This document shows positions 24,543-34,696 of a stretch of 38,806 bases of DNA, piece after piece. A program made the position numbers and the translations under genes. How positions within the stretch are numbered: the first letter of the stretch is position 1; each line of letters begins with the position of its first letter. The stretch is taken from contig CAYNNP010000035.1 in NCBI GenBank assembly GCA_964398215.1, forward strand, positions 1-38,806. Reading direction: 5' to 3'. Below the pieces are notes generated by a model. The model was given only the letters and a program-made list of their open reading frames with translations, was not told where the DNA came from and did not search any database. The DNA comes from CAYNNP01 sp964398215 (GTDB taxonomy: Bacteria; Planctomycetota; Planctomycetia; Pirellulales; Pirellulaceae).

Positions 24543-25100
24543 ATGGACGAGATCAAAAACAAACGACTCTTATCGACGCTTGGTCTGCTGTGTTGCCTCT
24601 CAGTATCATCTGCGACGGCCGACAATCCAACCACTGACATCGAAGAACAAGCCCCTCGAGCTACCAACCTGCGAACCCTATTGGGCAACGGTTGGAATGT
24701 CGTTACCCGCAAGACTCCCCGCTCCCAACCTCTGGCGAGTCAGCGAAAACCAACGGGCGTAACGAAACCATCGGGCAAGCCACATCGCTCGCACTCGGGG
24801 CTGGTAACAACGCCGTTGCAAAAAACAGCCAAGCGACCTCCGCTGGTTGTGATTGCGACTCCGGAACAGTACCCGCGACTGCACAGTATCCAGACCGTTC
24901 CATCGAACGAACTGGTACCGTTTGTTCGCCAGCGGGCTTCCTTCTCCGATCGTGTAACAGGCGTTCAGGGTCCTTCTCCAACAGAAGTTGACAAAGCACT
25001 GAAAGTCGATGGTTTTCAATGGAAGCAGCGAGAACCCGCCGAGCGGCTACAAGAACTCGCTCGCGAACATGGTTTTGGGCTACTAAGCACCGACAAATAG
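24543..25100 (+). CDS. Short secreted protein, function unknown
   Basis: Starting at the ATG at 24543 the product has 185 residues with a signal peptide (KRLLSTLGLLCCLSVSSATAD, about 6-26). A frame 22 codons longer (ATG at 24477) would bury the signal, so I do not use it. The mature part is basic, rich in Pro, Thr and Arg up to about residue 95, then has short predicted beta and helical segments ending ERLQELAREHGFGLL. I recognise no domain. A CT-rich run (CCTCCTCCTCTCCTCC) precedes the start and there is no clear Shine-Dalgarno site. It starts divergently from the YejM-like gene. Confidence 0.55.
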   Translation: MDEIKNKRLLSTLGLLCCLSVSSATADNPTTDIEEQAPRATNLRTLLGNGWNVVTRKTPRSQPLASQRKPTGVTKPSGKPHRSHSGLVTTPLQKTAKRPPLVVIATPEQYPRLHSIQTVPSNELVPFVRQRASFSDRVTGVQGPSPTEVDKALKVDGFQWKQREPAERLQELAREHGFGLLSTDK

Positions 25101-25134
25101 TGAAATGGTTTCTTCGGGCCGTTGCTTTTAAAGT

Positions 25135-25166
25135 GTCAAGACGTTACTGGTTAGTGATGTCTTGAC
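25135..25166. repeat. Inverted repeat between the short secreted gene and the LRR gene
   Basis: GTCAAGAC (25135-25142) and GTCTTGAC (25159-25166) are perfect 8-bp inverted repeats around a 16-base loop, which can pair further through ACT/AGT. An A-run (GTTAAAAAAAC) follows rather than a T-run. It may end the upstream transcript weakly or act as an operator 30 bases before the LRR gene. Confidence 0.5.
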
Positions 25167-25195
25167 GTTAAAAAAACGGCGCCGGAGTAATTAGC

Positions 25196-27073
25196 TTGAA
25201 CCGCAAACGCTTCTTTCAGTGGCGACTGACCAGTCTGTTAGTCGTGGTCACGGTTGCCGCAGCGATGTTTGCTGTTTGGACCCGCGTCGTGGTTCCTTTT
25301 GATCAACAGGCCAAGGCCAAGGAAAATCTGGAGAACGCGACCGAAAAGATCGAAGCAAAGAAATCTTGGCTTTCGTTCATTGATCAAGAGCGGTTCAGCC
25401 GTGTTCGCGTCTTTCAATCGCGGACCGGTGACCTTGATGATGCCGATTTATCAGATATCGGCTACCTGCATTATCTGCAATCTTTGGATCTAAGTACCAC
25501 GAACGTCACCGATCATACCGGGCGATCGATTGGGAAATTGAAGCAATTGAAACACCTGAATCTTTCAGGCACTCGGATTTCCGACCAAGGGCTACCATCG
25601 ATTGCAAAGTGCACTGGGCTCACAAAGCTGAATCTTCATGACACATGCATCTCCGATGATGGACTTGAACATCTTTTGCCGCTGAAACAGCTTCGCGAAC
25701 TGTCGCTCAGCGAAACGATATGCGGACCAGGCCTACTGTACGTGGTCAAACTACGGCAGTTGGACAAGCTTGATCTTTCTCGAACAACCGTGGATGACAA
25801 AGGGCTTCTGAATCTGGCTGGCTGCACCGCCAACGAGCTACTACTCAAATCAGAAATTCCTGGCACACTCTGCGAAACTCTCGCGAGCATGCCTAATTTG
25901 CAAACTGTAAACACTGCCATTGTTGATGCGACCGACTCGGACGTTACCGAACTTGCAAAGTGCAAGCAACTGGAACAGATCAATATTAGCGGTGGAACAC
26001 TGAGCGATGCATCGATCGCGACGCTGTGCAATCAGTTGCCAGGACTACATGAGCTTGAAGCAGCCGGCGAATTGACTGACCAATCGCTGGCGACAATCGG
26101 TGAATGCAAAAGTCTGCAACGCGTTACGTTGGTGGGCGACTTCTCTCCTGCTGCTATCAACGAATTACGCAAACTGCGGCCCAGTCTACTGGTGAGTGCC
26201 AAGGCACCATCCACCACCGACAACAGCAAGCCCGAGCATATCGGCAGCATCTATCGCAAGTCCGACAGCACTTACGTACTGTACGACACCATTGGTGAAT
26301 TGCTCAAGCTGCCAAAGGATGTGGCGTCCGCAGTTCAGTTCTACCAGCCATCTTTTACCGTTGATCTTACTGCCTTGGCAACCGTGAAAGAAGCGACGGA
26401 CCTGGCCTTCATTGGGCAATACGGTACGACAAGTTTTAGGGGCCCTATGTTCCAATTGACATGGTCGTTGCCACAAGTCAAAGCACTGACGCTTGTTGGA
26501 CAGTCATGTGACGACGAATTGATCAAACAGATTTATCGGTTTTCTGGCGTGCAACGACTTGTGATCCGCGGGGCCAATATCTCTGATCGCAGCCTGGCTC
26601 TTTTGGGGGCACACAAACAACTGCAAGATTTGAGTTTGGAAGCCAAGTACTTGGTGGGCAGTGGATTCAGCGATCTAGCCAAGTGCAAGTCACTACAAAA
26701 GCTGGAACTACGTTACTTAAAGATCAACGATATCTATTGGGCTGGTCTGCGAAAGTGTGAATCCATCGAAGAATTGCTGTTTAGTTTTACCAAATCGAAT
26801 GATGAAACTTGCAAGCAGATTTCGCAGCTGCCAAACCTTCAACAACTGAACTTGGGCAACACAAATATTACCGACCGTGGCCTTGAGTATTTGGGACAGT
26901 CAAAAAGTTTGCGTTCAGTTCAATTCGGTTCTGCTGAAGTAACCGTCAACGGACTCCGTAGCTTGGCAAAGTGCAAATCGCTCGAAGTTGTCCGCTTAGG
27001 TTCTGTGACGAAGATCTCGGCATTCGATTTGGAAGAAATCAGAACCGAATTCATTGGATTAACAATTGACTGA
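25196..27073 (+). CDS. Membrane-anchored leucine-rich-repeat protein
   Basis: The frame begins at TTG (25196), supported by GGAG nine bases upstream. The 625-residue product starts with a basic segment (NRKRFFQWRLTS) and a membrane helix (about 13-30), the arrangement common in planctomycete LRR proteins. From about residue 75 there are LRR units of 23-24 residues with the pattern LxxLxLSxTxIxDxGLxxLxxL, as in LQSLDLSTTNVTD and KHLNLSGTRISDQGL, running to about residue 320. After a non-repeat stretch (about 325-420) a second LRR block continues to the end. The repeats use an SxTxIxDxGL form like the cysteine-containing LRR family. This suggests protein binding on the periplasmic side of the membrane. 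No catalytic domain is present. Confidence 0.8.
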   Translation: MNRKRFFQWRLTSLLVVVTVAAAMFAVWTRVVVPFDQQAKAKENLENATEKIEAKKSWLSFIDQERFSRVRVFQSRTGDLDDADLSDIGYLHYLQSLDLSTTNVTDHTGRSIGKLKQLKHLNLSGTRISDQGLPSIAKCTGLTKLNLHDTCISDDGLEHLLPLKQLRELSLSETICGPGLLYVVKLRQLDKLDLSRTTVDDKGLLNLAGCTANELLLKSEIPGTLCETLASMPNLQTVNTAIVDATDSDVTELAKCKQLEQINISGGTLSDASIATLCNQLPGLHELEAAGELTDQSLATIGECKSLQRVTLVGDFSPAAINELRKLRPSLLVSAKAPSTTDNSKPEHIGSIYRKSDSTYVLYDTIGELLKLPKDVASAVQFYQPSFTVDLTALATVKEATDLAFIGQYGTTSFRGPMFQLTWSLPQVKALTLVGQSCDDELIKQIYRFSGVQRLVIRGANISDRSLALLGAHKQLQDLSLEAKYLVGSGFSDLAKCKSLQKLELRYLKINDIYWAGLRKCESIEELLFSFTKSNDETCKQISQLPNLQQLNLGNTNITDRGLEYLGQSKSLRSVQFGSAEVTVNGLRSLAKCKSLEVVRLGSVTKISAFDLEEIRTEFIGLTID

Positions 27074-27505
27074 GAGCGGCCAGATTCCTGGCTGAACCAA
27101 AGTGGCCGTCGATCTCCGAGCGACGTAGCCCGACCGAAAAAGCATCCAGTCATATAGATTTGGATCGCACGGGAATGCCCAGCGATGGCATGATCCAATC
27201 TTACGATCCGAATTGCACACAGTCCACACGTCGATTCGATCTGTTGTTTCACGGTCAATCGCGATGCTGAATCGGGCACCTTTGCCGGTAACCATCAGCA
27301 GGACCTCGCGACGCACGCTGCGCTCTTGTGTGAGATTTGAATTTGCACCGGACCCCTCCCCCGATTGCACCGATAAGGACCCCAAGAGGTATTATTTGGC
27401 GCAAATTGTGATACTCATTGCCGTAGACCCCATCAGATATGGCTGACTAGTATCGACGTCATCAATATCGTTCCCGTTGTTGACCGATCAACACACAAGG
27501 GTGAC
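27074..27505 (+). other. Intergenic stretch upstream of the hybrid kinase
   Basis: This 432-base gap separates the LRR gene from the hybrid kinase gene on the same strand. Open frames of up to 108 codons exist on the minus strand (27059-27385), but they overlap the end of the LRR gene and show no domain. I see no tRNA, strong terminator or convincing promoter. It presumably holds the kinase promoter and leader. Confidence 0.4.
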
Positions 27506-30001
27506 ATGGACGTAAATCACTTGGCAACACTTTTCTTGATCGGGGTTTTTTGCGCGCCGATTGCATCTGCACATGAACGTGCGGACGACCTAGCGAGAAA
27601 ATTCGATAACGCCCTCGTCGTCGCTAGTTTGATTGAGGAAGCGATGCCGCTCGCAGACCAATTGGCCCAGTTGGGCTTGGACACTGGCAACTTCGAAACT
27701 CGGGTTCGGGGAATGACCCGACAAATGTTCGCAGAAGCTCACTTTGGTCGCTGGGCTAGCAACACATTGATTGACGACATTGAATCACTGTTGCCAAGGA
27801 TCTCCAACGAAAGCCTAGCTTTCGCCGAGTACCGTATGTTTCACGGATTTTTTCTCGGCATGTACCTGCACCGACATGACGAAGCGATTCGAAGTTTGAA
27901 CAAAGCGATGTCAATCGCTTCCGCGCACCAAAACGACGAAATCCTTGCAAAGTCTTACTACTTTTTAAGCGTGATTGAATCACAAAGCGGTAAGGGACAA
28001 TTAGCCGAAGACTATCTCTACCGCAGCATTCTGCTGTTTAGAAAAGTGCAAGACCCGTACTACGAATACGTTGCAAGGGTTCGAATTCTGGACCAGCAAC
28101 TACTTTCCTATCGCAAGTCAAAAGTGGCGGATTCAGACGTTAGCCGCTTGGCCGAATTGGCCAATCAAATTGAAATCGAATCGCCCTATGCGCTGACGAC
28201 TGCTGATCGAAACCAACACTTCGAGCAGGTGGTGAGTGACTACCATTTTGTACCAGGTACCAGAAACACCAACAGCATTGCCAAATCAAAGGTTTCTCAA
28301 TCAGCGGTAATGGTTCTGTTGTCACAGTCGTACCGAGATCGCGAATGGGACCGCGTTGAAGAGCTTGTTCCGTTGGCGATGGAAATCGCTCTGCATTTGC
28401 AAGACCCTACTTCCGTCTCTCAAACATACGTCTTTCGTGCTTTACTGTATGTTCACCGGGGCCAGATCGATAAAGCAAATGAAGAAATGAAGCACGCTGT
28501 CGATTACCATAAAGAACGCAAGTCGTTCAACTTTCTGGCAGAAAGCTATTTTGAACTGGGGAAAGAAGCGACAGATTCCGGGTACAACGATGCCGCTGCC
28601 AGTTACTTTGCCAAGGGCGAACGGCACCTTGAGCGAGCTTCGGCTGGTTACGCTCTTGAGAATGCCAAGTCGATTGTCGATGACATCTTTTATTCTCGTC
28701 AACTAAACAACAACCTGCGGCGCCAAGAAAACGCCATTCAGCGGCAATGGTCCATTTTTGTTGGAGGGCTAGTCGCGCTAAGCATTTTGTTCTTGCTGCA
28801 GAAAATTCGCCAATCAAAACGTTTGCGAACCGAGTTGCAGGAACAAATCGAAACCCAAACTGAATCGCTTCGTATTTCAAAGGAACAAGCAGAGCGTGCC
28901 AACCAAGCCAAGACGGACTTTCTCGCGCATTTGAACCACGAAATACGAAATCCGCTGGCTGCCTTGATTGGAAGTTGTGAGCTTCTGGAACTGAATCTTG
29001 GTCAGACCGTCAATCAGGACGTGAGCACTACGATCCGTGCTTGTTCGGAGAACCTCTTGGATGTCGTTGAGGATGTATTGGACTTTACGCGTATCGAGTC
29101 CGGCCAATTGGAACTCAACGAGAACGATTTCAAACTTCGTGATATCTTTCTAGCGGTCGAGTCGATCACATCCAGAAGGCTGAACGAAGGTGTTGAACTA
29201 CATGTCAACTATGACGACAACACACCTGATGAATTGTTGGGCGACGAATCAAAGCTGCGGCAAGTGTTGTTGAACTTGGGATTGAATGCGGCCAAGCATA
29301 CCAATGCTGGCACCATCAATTTCCATTGTGTCTGGGCTGCAACCGACGCTGATAGCGGGGTGATGCAAATCACGGTCCAAGATACGGGTTTTGGAATTTC
29401 GGCTGATCGACTGCCCACTGTCTTTAGCCCCTATCGAACGGACGTTTCAAGACCTGGCACTGGATTGGGGCTCTATATCAGTAAAGCGTTCATCGATTTG
29501 ATGGGCGGTGAAATAGAAATCAACTCAGAACTAGGCGTCGGAACGACAGTCACAGTTAAGGTTCCACTTGTACTATCTCAAGTCGTAGATCAGCCGATCG
29601 TTTTAAAATCCAACAACTTCCAAAGCTACGTATTGGTTGTCGACGACGAAGCAATCAATCGTCAGGTTCTGATGAACCTCTTGGTTGCACATGAATACCC
29701 GACCTTGGTGGCACAGAATGGGCGAGAGGCCATTGAAATGGTGCGCCAACACAAAATCAGCACTGTGTTTTTAGATTTGCGGATGCCAGAAATGGATGGC
29801 TTTCAAGTGATCTCGCAAATGCGCGGTTTGGCTATCGAGACGCAGCCAAGAATTTTTGCGTTGACCGGTGATGCAACCAAGCCGATTCGCCAGCGTGCTG
29901 AACGCGCCGGGTTCGACGGCTTCGTCAGCAAGCCGTATCGAACCACATCGCTGATCAAGCTGATCGAAGAAGCCAATGAGCTTCAACGATCAGTTGCCTA
30001 G
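27506..30001 (+). CDS. Hybrid histidine kinase/response regulator with periplasmic helical sensor
   Basis: The 831-residue product has a signal peptide (about 1-22), a long helical region (about 25-400) with TPR-like helix pairs, a membrane helix (about 414-431) and a coiled coil (about 435-468). The kinase core follows: HisKA with H478 in LAHLNHEIRNPLAAL, the N box with N590/N594 in LLNLGLNAAKHT, G1 in DTGFGIS (about 626-632) and G2 in GTGLGLYISKAF (651-662). A receiver domain ends the protein, with acidic pair D713/D714, phosphoacceptor D757 in VFLDLRMPEMDGF, T787 and K809. All catalytic residues are present. The sensor appears to be periplasmic and protein- or peptide-binding, with no PAS, GAF or HAMP domain. 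The output regulator is not encoded nearby; signal transfer out of the receiver, perhaps through a separate Hpt protein, is inferred. Confidence 0.9.
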   Translation: MDVNHLATLFLIGVFCAPIASAHERADDLARKFDNALVVASLIEEAMPLADQLAQLGLDTGNFETRVRGMTRQMFAEAHFGRWASNTLIDDIESLLPRISNESLAFAEYRMFHGFFLGMYLHRHDEAIRSLNKAMSIASAHQNDEILAKSYYFLSVIESQSGKGQLAEDYLYRSILLFRKVQDPYYEYVARVRILDQQLLSYRKSKVADSDVSRLAELANQIEIESPYALTTADRNQHFEQVVSDYHFVPGTRNTNSIAKSKVSQSAVMVLLSQSYRDREWDRVEELVPLAMEIALHLQDPTSVSQTYVFRALLYVHRGQIDKANEEMKHAVDYHKERKSFNFLAESYFELGKEATDSGYNDAAASYFAKGERHLERASAGYALENAKSIVDDIFYSRQLNNNLRRQENAIQRQWSIFVGGLVALSILFLLQKIRQSKRLRTELQEQIETQTESLRISKEQAERANQAKTDFLAHLNHEIRNPLAALIGSCELLELNLGQTVNQDVSTTIRACSENLLDVVEDVLDFTRIESGQLELNENDFKLRDIFLAVESITSRRLNEGVELHVNYDDNTPDELLGDESKLRQVLLNLGLNAAKHTNAGTINFHCVWAATDADSGVMQITVQDTGFGISADRLPTVFSPYRTDVSRPGTGLGLYISKAFIDLMGGEIEINSELGVGTTVTVKVPLVLSQVVDQPIVLKSNNFQSYVLVVDDEAINRQVLMNLLVAHEYPTLVAQNGREAIEMVRQHKISTVFLDLRMPEMDGFQVISQMRGLAIETQPRIFALTGDATKPIRQRAERAGFDGFVSKPYRTTSLIKLIEEANELQRSVA

Positions 30002-30018
30002 TGCCACAAAGCCCACAG

Positions 30019-32823
30019 CTATTCCTTAGCGGCGGCTTCTTTGTTGTTGGCAAAGTCACCCGCTGCAACGCCGATTAGATTTTCGGGCGTGATGTAGCCG
30101 CGAATTGCAGAATTGACGCTATCGACCGTCGCCGCGTTGATCCGCTCTTCATACTCGGCTCGGAACTTCATCGTACGATCATTGAAGATCGTACCGAGCA
30201 GTGTTCCGGTTAACGCTCGATCATTTGTGCGGCCAACACGTGCCGATTGCAAGTAGGCCACCTTCGCTTTGGCAAGCTCCTCTTCTGTCACACCATCTTT
30301 GCGAAGCCGATCAAACTCTTCTCGAATCACTTTCAACACTTTGTCTTTGTTGCCTGGATTGGTAATCGCGTAAACCATGAAGTCCACTCGACTGTCCTTT
30401 GGCCGAGCGCCAAGATTGCTGCCAACTCCGTACGACAAGCCTTCTTTTTGGCGGACTCGATCTGCCAAGCGGCTGCTCAGCGAGCCTCCACCAAGGATGA
30501 AGTTGCCCAGTACCAAAGACGCATAGACAGGGTCTTCATCTGACATCGTGTACTGTTGTCCCATGAAAACAACGGCGTTCGCTTTGTCAGGCGTTTCGAT
30601 TGCTGTCGACTCACCTTGGATATCGGTGTTCGCTGGACGATCAATGCGGACATACTTTTCATCCGTGTCCCATCCCTTCAACATCGTAGTGAATCCCTCT
30701 TTGATCGTAGCAGGATCAAAGTCACCGACAGCTGTCAACTCACCGGCTTGGCTACTCAAGAACTGCTTGTAGGCTGCTCGAATTTGATCTGCGGTGACTG
30801 CTTTGTACATTGCAATTTCTTCCTCGATCGTTTGCACGTACAGCGGGTGGCCCTTGGGAAAAGCACTCAATTGACGCCGCAACGCTTTGATTGCCAGCGC
30901 CTGTGGATCGCTAACACTTTGCTCCAAGCTAGTGACGATCTGCCGACGAATCACCTCTAGTTCCGAATCCTCCATGCGTGGTTTTCGCAACATGTCATTG
31001 ACCAACGCGATAACCTCAGGAAGAAACTCTCGTTTGGTACTGATTGACGCGGTCATCAATCCGACCGTCGTGTTGAACGAGACATTTGCACGCAACCGGG
31101 TCAGCTCGTCTCGGATCTGCTGGTAATCTAGATCTGCCGTGCCGCGACCCATCAGGATTCCCATCAGCTCGATTGGCCCGACCTTTCCTTTCAGCGATTC
31201 CTCCGTTCCATACCGAAGTGTGAGCGTGACATTGACGGCTCCGCCACGCGTTTTCTTTGGCAGCAGTGCGTACCGAATGCCATCGACCAAGTCACCTCGC
31301 TCGGTGCGTTTTTCAATCGCCAATGGAGCGGGGTCAAACTGCTCGCCTTCCTGAACAACCTCTCGGCCCTTGTAGCCATCTAGCAGCGCCACCAAGTCGG
31401 GAGCTTCCGGTATTTCGATCCGCTCCGCCTTTTCTGATGGAATGAACAAACCAACGGTGCGGTTGTTGCGCACAAGGTATTTCTCGGCAGCTGCCTGCAC
31501 CTTTTCTGCGGTCAAATTTTCAATGTTGTCACGATACAAGAAATACAAACGCCAGTCACCTTGCGCTGCCCAATCACTCAGCGAGATTGCGATCCTATCG
31601 CTATTCGCCGCAGCCATTTCACGAAACTTCAAGATCCGTTGCTTGGCCCGTTCCACTTCCTGTTCAGTAATAGGTTCTTCGACTAACTGCTTCTCAATTA
31701 TCTCCACCAAAGCCTGGCGGCACTGTTCCAACGAATTGTCTTTAGGAACTTCAGCAATGGTCATGAACATACTTGGTTCACGCGAGCCATTTGCACTTGA
31801 GAAGGCATTCGTAGCGATCTCTGTTTCAACGAGTCCACGATAGAGTCGACCGCTTGGTTGGTCGCTCATGATGTTCACAAGCGCACGCATCGCTGCATAG
31901 TCGGGGTGGCTACCCGCTGGAATGTGATATGCCGTTCCAACCAACTGCACATCACCGACTCGTCGGAGCACAATCGTACGTTCACCGTCTTGGGGTGGTT
32001 CAACCGTGTATGTCGGATCAATCGGCGTCTCTGGTGATTTCAGTTTGCCGAACGTGTCTTGGATATATTTCTGTGCCGTCTTGGTGTCAAACTTGCCCGC
32101 AACAATCAGCATCACGTTGTCGGGGCGGTAGTACTTTCGATAAAAGCGGCGCAAGTTCACTACGGGAACTCGTTCGATGTCACTGCGGTTCCCAATCGTG
32201 CTTTGGCCATAGTTGTGCCAGTCAAATGCAGCTGAATGAATGCGTTGCATCAGAATTCCTGTGGATGAATTCTCTCCTCGCTCGAATTCGTTTCGGACTA
32301 CCGTCATTTCACTTTCAAGGTCTTCACCTTTGATAAAGCTGTTCACCAATCGGTCCGATTCCAGTTCCAAAGCGAACTTGAGATTGTCGTCGCTCGCTGG
32401 CAATGTCTCGTAGTAATTTGTACGATCCAACCAAGTGGTTCCGTTGAAATCAGCACCGCGGGAGGTCAACGCTTTGGGGACTTCCTGATGGTCCGGAGTG
32501 CCCTTGAATAACATGTGTTCTAGCAAGTGGGCCATTCCAGCTTCGCCGTAACCCTCGTGACGGGATCCAACAAAAATTGTCATGTTGACCGTGACGACTT
32601 CTTTACTTGGATCCGGAAACAACAGCACCTGGACCCCATTGTCCAAAGCGAATTCCGAGATGCCTTCGATTTCGGTAATTTTCTTCATGCCCGCATCCTG
32701 TGCTGCCACCTCATGTGGAACGAAAAAACTTAAACAACCAATGGTCGCAAAGGCAGTTATCGCCACTATCCGGTAGCACGATACGAATCGTGACAACCAG
32801 GATTCCTTGATTGATAAAGCCAC
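30019..32823 (-). CDS. Secreted M16 family zinc peptidase (pitrilysin type)
   Basis: The 934-residue product starts at GTG (32823) with AGGAG 9-12 bases upstream. An N-terminal hydrophobic segment (about 17-41, ending VAAQD) acts as signal or anchor. The inverted zinc motif HLLEH is at H99, E102 and H103, and the third ligand is E179 in TVVRNEFERGEN, 76 residues further on, as in the family. Two M16 halves are visible (about 50-470 and 490-915), as in the long fused bacterial enzymes; the second half lacks the zinc motif and contains GGGSLSSRLADRVRQKEGLSYGVG (about 775-798), the usual inactive-half signature. It degrades peptides, probably in the periplasm or attached to the membrane. It converges with the hybrid kinase gene, 17 bases apart. 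Confidence 0.92.
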   Translation of the reverse strand: MALSIKESWLSRFVSCYRIVAITAFATIGCLSFFVPHEVAAQDAGMKKITEIEGISEFALDNGVQVLLFPDPSKEVVTVNMTIFVGSRHEGYGEAGMAHLLEHMLFKGTPDHQEVPKALTSRGADFNGTTWLDRTNYYETLPASDDNLKFALELESDRLVNSFIKGEDLESEMTVVRNEFERGENSSTGILMQRIHSAAFDWHNYGQSTIGNRSDIERVPVVNLRRFYRKYYRPDNVMLIVAGKFDTKTAQKYIQDTFGKLKSPETPIDPTYTVEPPQDGERTIVLRRVGDVQLVGTAYHIPAGSHPDYAAMRALVNIMSDQPSGRLYRGLVETEIATNAFSSANGSREPSMFMTIAEVPKDNSLEQCRQALVEIIEKQLVEEPITEQEVERAKQRILKFREMAAANSDRIAISLSDWAAQGDWRLYFLYRDNIENLTAEKVQAAAEKYLVRNNRTVGLFIPSEKAERIEIPEAPDLVALLDGYKGREVVQEGEQFDPAPLAIEKRTERGDLVDGIRYALLPKKTRGGAVNVTLTLRYGTEESLKGKVGPIELMGILMGRGTADLDYQQIRDELTRLRANVSFNTTVGLMTASISTKREFLPEVIALVNDMLRKPRMEDSELEVIRRQIVTSLEQSVSDPQALAIKALRRQLSAFPKGHPLYVQTIEEEIAMYKAVTADQIRAAYKQFLSSQAGELTAVGDFDPATIKEGFTTMLKGWDTDEKYVRIDRPANTDIQGESTAIETPDKANAVVFMGQQYTMSDEDPVYASLVLGNFILGGGSLSSRLADRVRQKEGLSYGVGSNLGARPKDSRVDFMVYAITNPGNKDKVLKVIREEFDRLRKDGVTEEELAKAKVAYLQSARVGRTNDRALTGTLLGTIFNDRTMKFRAEYEERINAATVDSVNSAIRGYITPENLIGVAAGDFANNKEAAAKE

Positions 32824-32969
32824 AGGTTGACTCCTGCTGGTGAGTGTAGATGATCAAATCAAGATTTTGATTGTACCGATTCACTCCATCAGCGATACGG
32901 GCGGCATTTCAGAGTTTCCGCACTCGACATCATCAGCGAGCGTACTGCCGTTCATTCGCACTCAAACGC

Positions 32970-34529
32970 TTATCCACCCGGTTTAGGTACATGCCGGTAT
33001 TGCCCACCATTCTGTTCTGCAATTCGCTTCATCCGTGTCTCTCCCTCACGGCTAAAGTACCCAATGGTATGAACGATGCTGACTGGACCAGAGTCACCAA
33101 ACAAGTTTTCAACTCGATTGTTCTCCTGTAATAGATCTTCGATGCCTTGAGGAAACTCACCATCTGACAACAAGAAAATCACATCCGGGGCCAACTTGAT
33201 CGAAAACTTCAAAGGATCATACGGCGCTCTTCCTTTGTTCTTGGTGATCGTCATCGCCCATCTACGCAGCGCTTGCTTGTTCGCTGGAGTTGCACTGACA
33301 CTGCGCGGTTCATCAACACTGGGATCCGAGAGACGCATGTAGTCGGGTTCTGCATCAAAGAAGATGACGTAAAATCGTTGCTCTGGCTTCAGTACGCTGA
33401 TCGAATTCAACAGTTCCGTGCGCGCCGATTCGAACCCACTGCCCATGCTGCCACTGCTGTCAACAAGATAGACAAAGTGATTGCCACCACCTTCGACACC
33501 ACAAAACTGAATCTTCGACGACGAATCCGACTTCAAACTCATCGACGCTGCGGATGACTGCGAATTCAATAACTCATTGGATTCTGGCGAAGGTGGCGCT
33601 GGTGGTGCGTCGGGTTTGATCTCGGTAACCGCCATGTCGCCCACCGGACTGATCTCATAAGACGTATCACTGTTGGGTTCAGTCGGTTCCGATTGCGGCT
33701 CGCTGGTTTCGAACTCGAAAGTCTCCATCACTTTCTCGGAGGGATCTGAAACCGATGCTGATAATGCGACCTGATCTTTGGGATCCGACACGCTTAGGGT
33801 AAAGGCTGCCAGCAGCACTAACACTAAAACATGCGCCAACGTGCTGACCAAAAGCGCCGCTGGTGACTTGCGTTTTCGGTCCTGTTCGCCGTCAACCTCC
33901 TCCAAAGAATCGATGCCTTTCCCAACAGCTTCGTCGTCCCAGTCGACTTTCGGTGCAAGATCGTCGATTTCAGGATCAATGACTACTGGCGCGAAACTCT
34001 CGCTCGGCTCGCTCTCTTCATAGGGGCTTTCCTGCTGAATTTCATCTTCGACCGACTCAGCCAGAAAATGCGGCCGACGTGGTGTCGGACTGGCACCGTC
34101 AATTCGATTCGTTGGTTTCGCTGAATCGTCCGGTTCGGTTGTGACTGGCAGAAAAGTTGGTACCGATCGGACGGCCGCACGAACATCATCCCAGCTATTG
34201 AAAATCGGATTCGGCTGCGAACCAACAGCTGCGTTTACAGCCGGCTGCGAGACGACTCGATGGGATTCATCAACTCGCTGTGAATCATCGACGCTTGAAT
34301 GATCAGTTGATTCGACGGTCTTTGCTCGCGCCAATCTCCTAAGCCGTAACTCCAATTCCGCTGCTCGAGCTTCTAGCCGTGCCGCATTGGCTTCACTGCG
34401 GATCCTGACTAGTTCCAGCTCTAGCTCGCGGCGCTGTGATTCGTGGTCCAACTCGCCGCCGAAACCGATATCGTTTGAAGCTCTACTGTCGCTCATGGTG
34501 CTGAGATGCCCACCGTCCCCTGAATGCAT
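32970..34529 (-). CDS. Membrane-anchored von Willebrand factor A domain protein
   Basis: The 519-residue product has an N-terminal charged coiled coil (about 28-72), an acidic low-complexity region (about 75-218), a membrane helix (about 224-246, preceded by KRK so the N-terminus is cytoplasmic), a Pro/Ser/Glu-rich linker and a C-terminal vWA domain (about 350-515). The MIDAS motif DxSxS is D357, S359 and S361 in YLVDSSGSM, and a further acidic site is seen in LLSDGEFP. The domain would lie in the periplasm and bind ligands through a divalent metal. An ATG at 34496 is an alternative start 11 codons in. It precedes the M16 gene by 146 bases on the same strand; possible co-expression is an inference. 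Confidence 0.8.
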   Translation of the reverse strand: MHSGDGGHLSTMSDSRASNDIGFGGELDHESQRRELELELVRIRSEANAARLEARAAELELRLRRLARAKTVESTDHSSVDDSQRVDESHRVVSQPAVNAAVGSQPNPIFNSWDDVRAAVRSVPTFLPVTTEPDDSAKPTNRIDGASPTPRRPHFLAESVEDEIQQESPYEESEPSESFAPVVIDPEIDDLAPKVDWDDEAVGKGIDSLEEVDGEQDRKRKSPAALLVSTLAHVLVLVLLAAFTLSVSDPKDQVALSASVSDPSEKVMETFEFETSEPQSEPTEPNSDTSYEISPVGDMAVTEIKPDAPPAPPSPESNELLNSQSSAASMSLKSDSSSKIQFCGVEGGGNHFVYLVDSSGSMGSGFESARTELLNSISVLKPEQRFYVIFFDAEPDYMRLSDPSVDEPRSVSATPANKQALRRWAMTITKNKGRAPYDPLKFSIKLAPDVIFLLSDGEFPQGIEDLLQENNRVENLFGDSGPVSIVHTIGYFSREGETRMKRIAEQNGGQYRHVPKPGG

Positions 34530-34696
34530 AAATAGAAGGCCTACCTTCGTATGCGTATTTGATAGCGTAAAGCCACCGCTTTCTACCTGTTTTTCTGCTC
34601 GACGGGCAAAACTAATTTTTAACGGTCATTTGTTGCTCAAGACTTAAACATTTCTTAACAGAGAGCACGAAATCGAGCGTTATTTCCCATTCTCAC

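Noticed and set aside
25135..25176. Intrinsic terminator after the short secreted gene
   Set aside because: The stem is good but an A-run follows instead of a T-run, so I list it only as an inverted repeat.
27059..27385. Minus-strand frame of 108 codons in the gap before the kinase
   Set aside because: It overlaps the end of the LRR gene, has no ribosome site or domain, and looks incidental.
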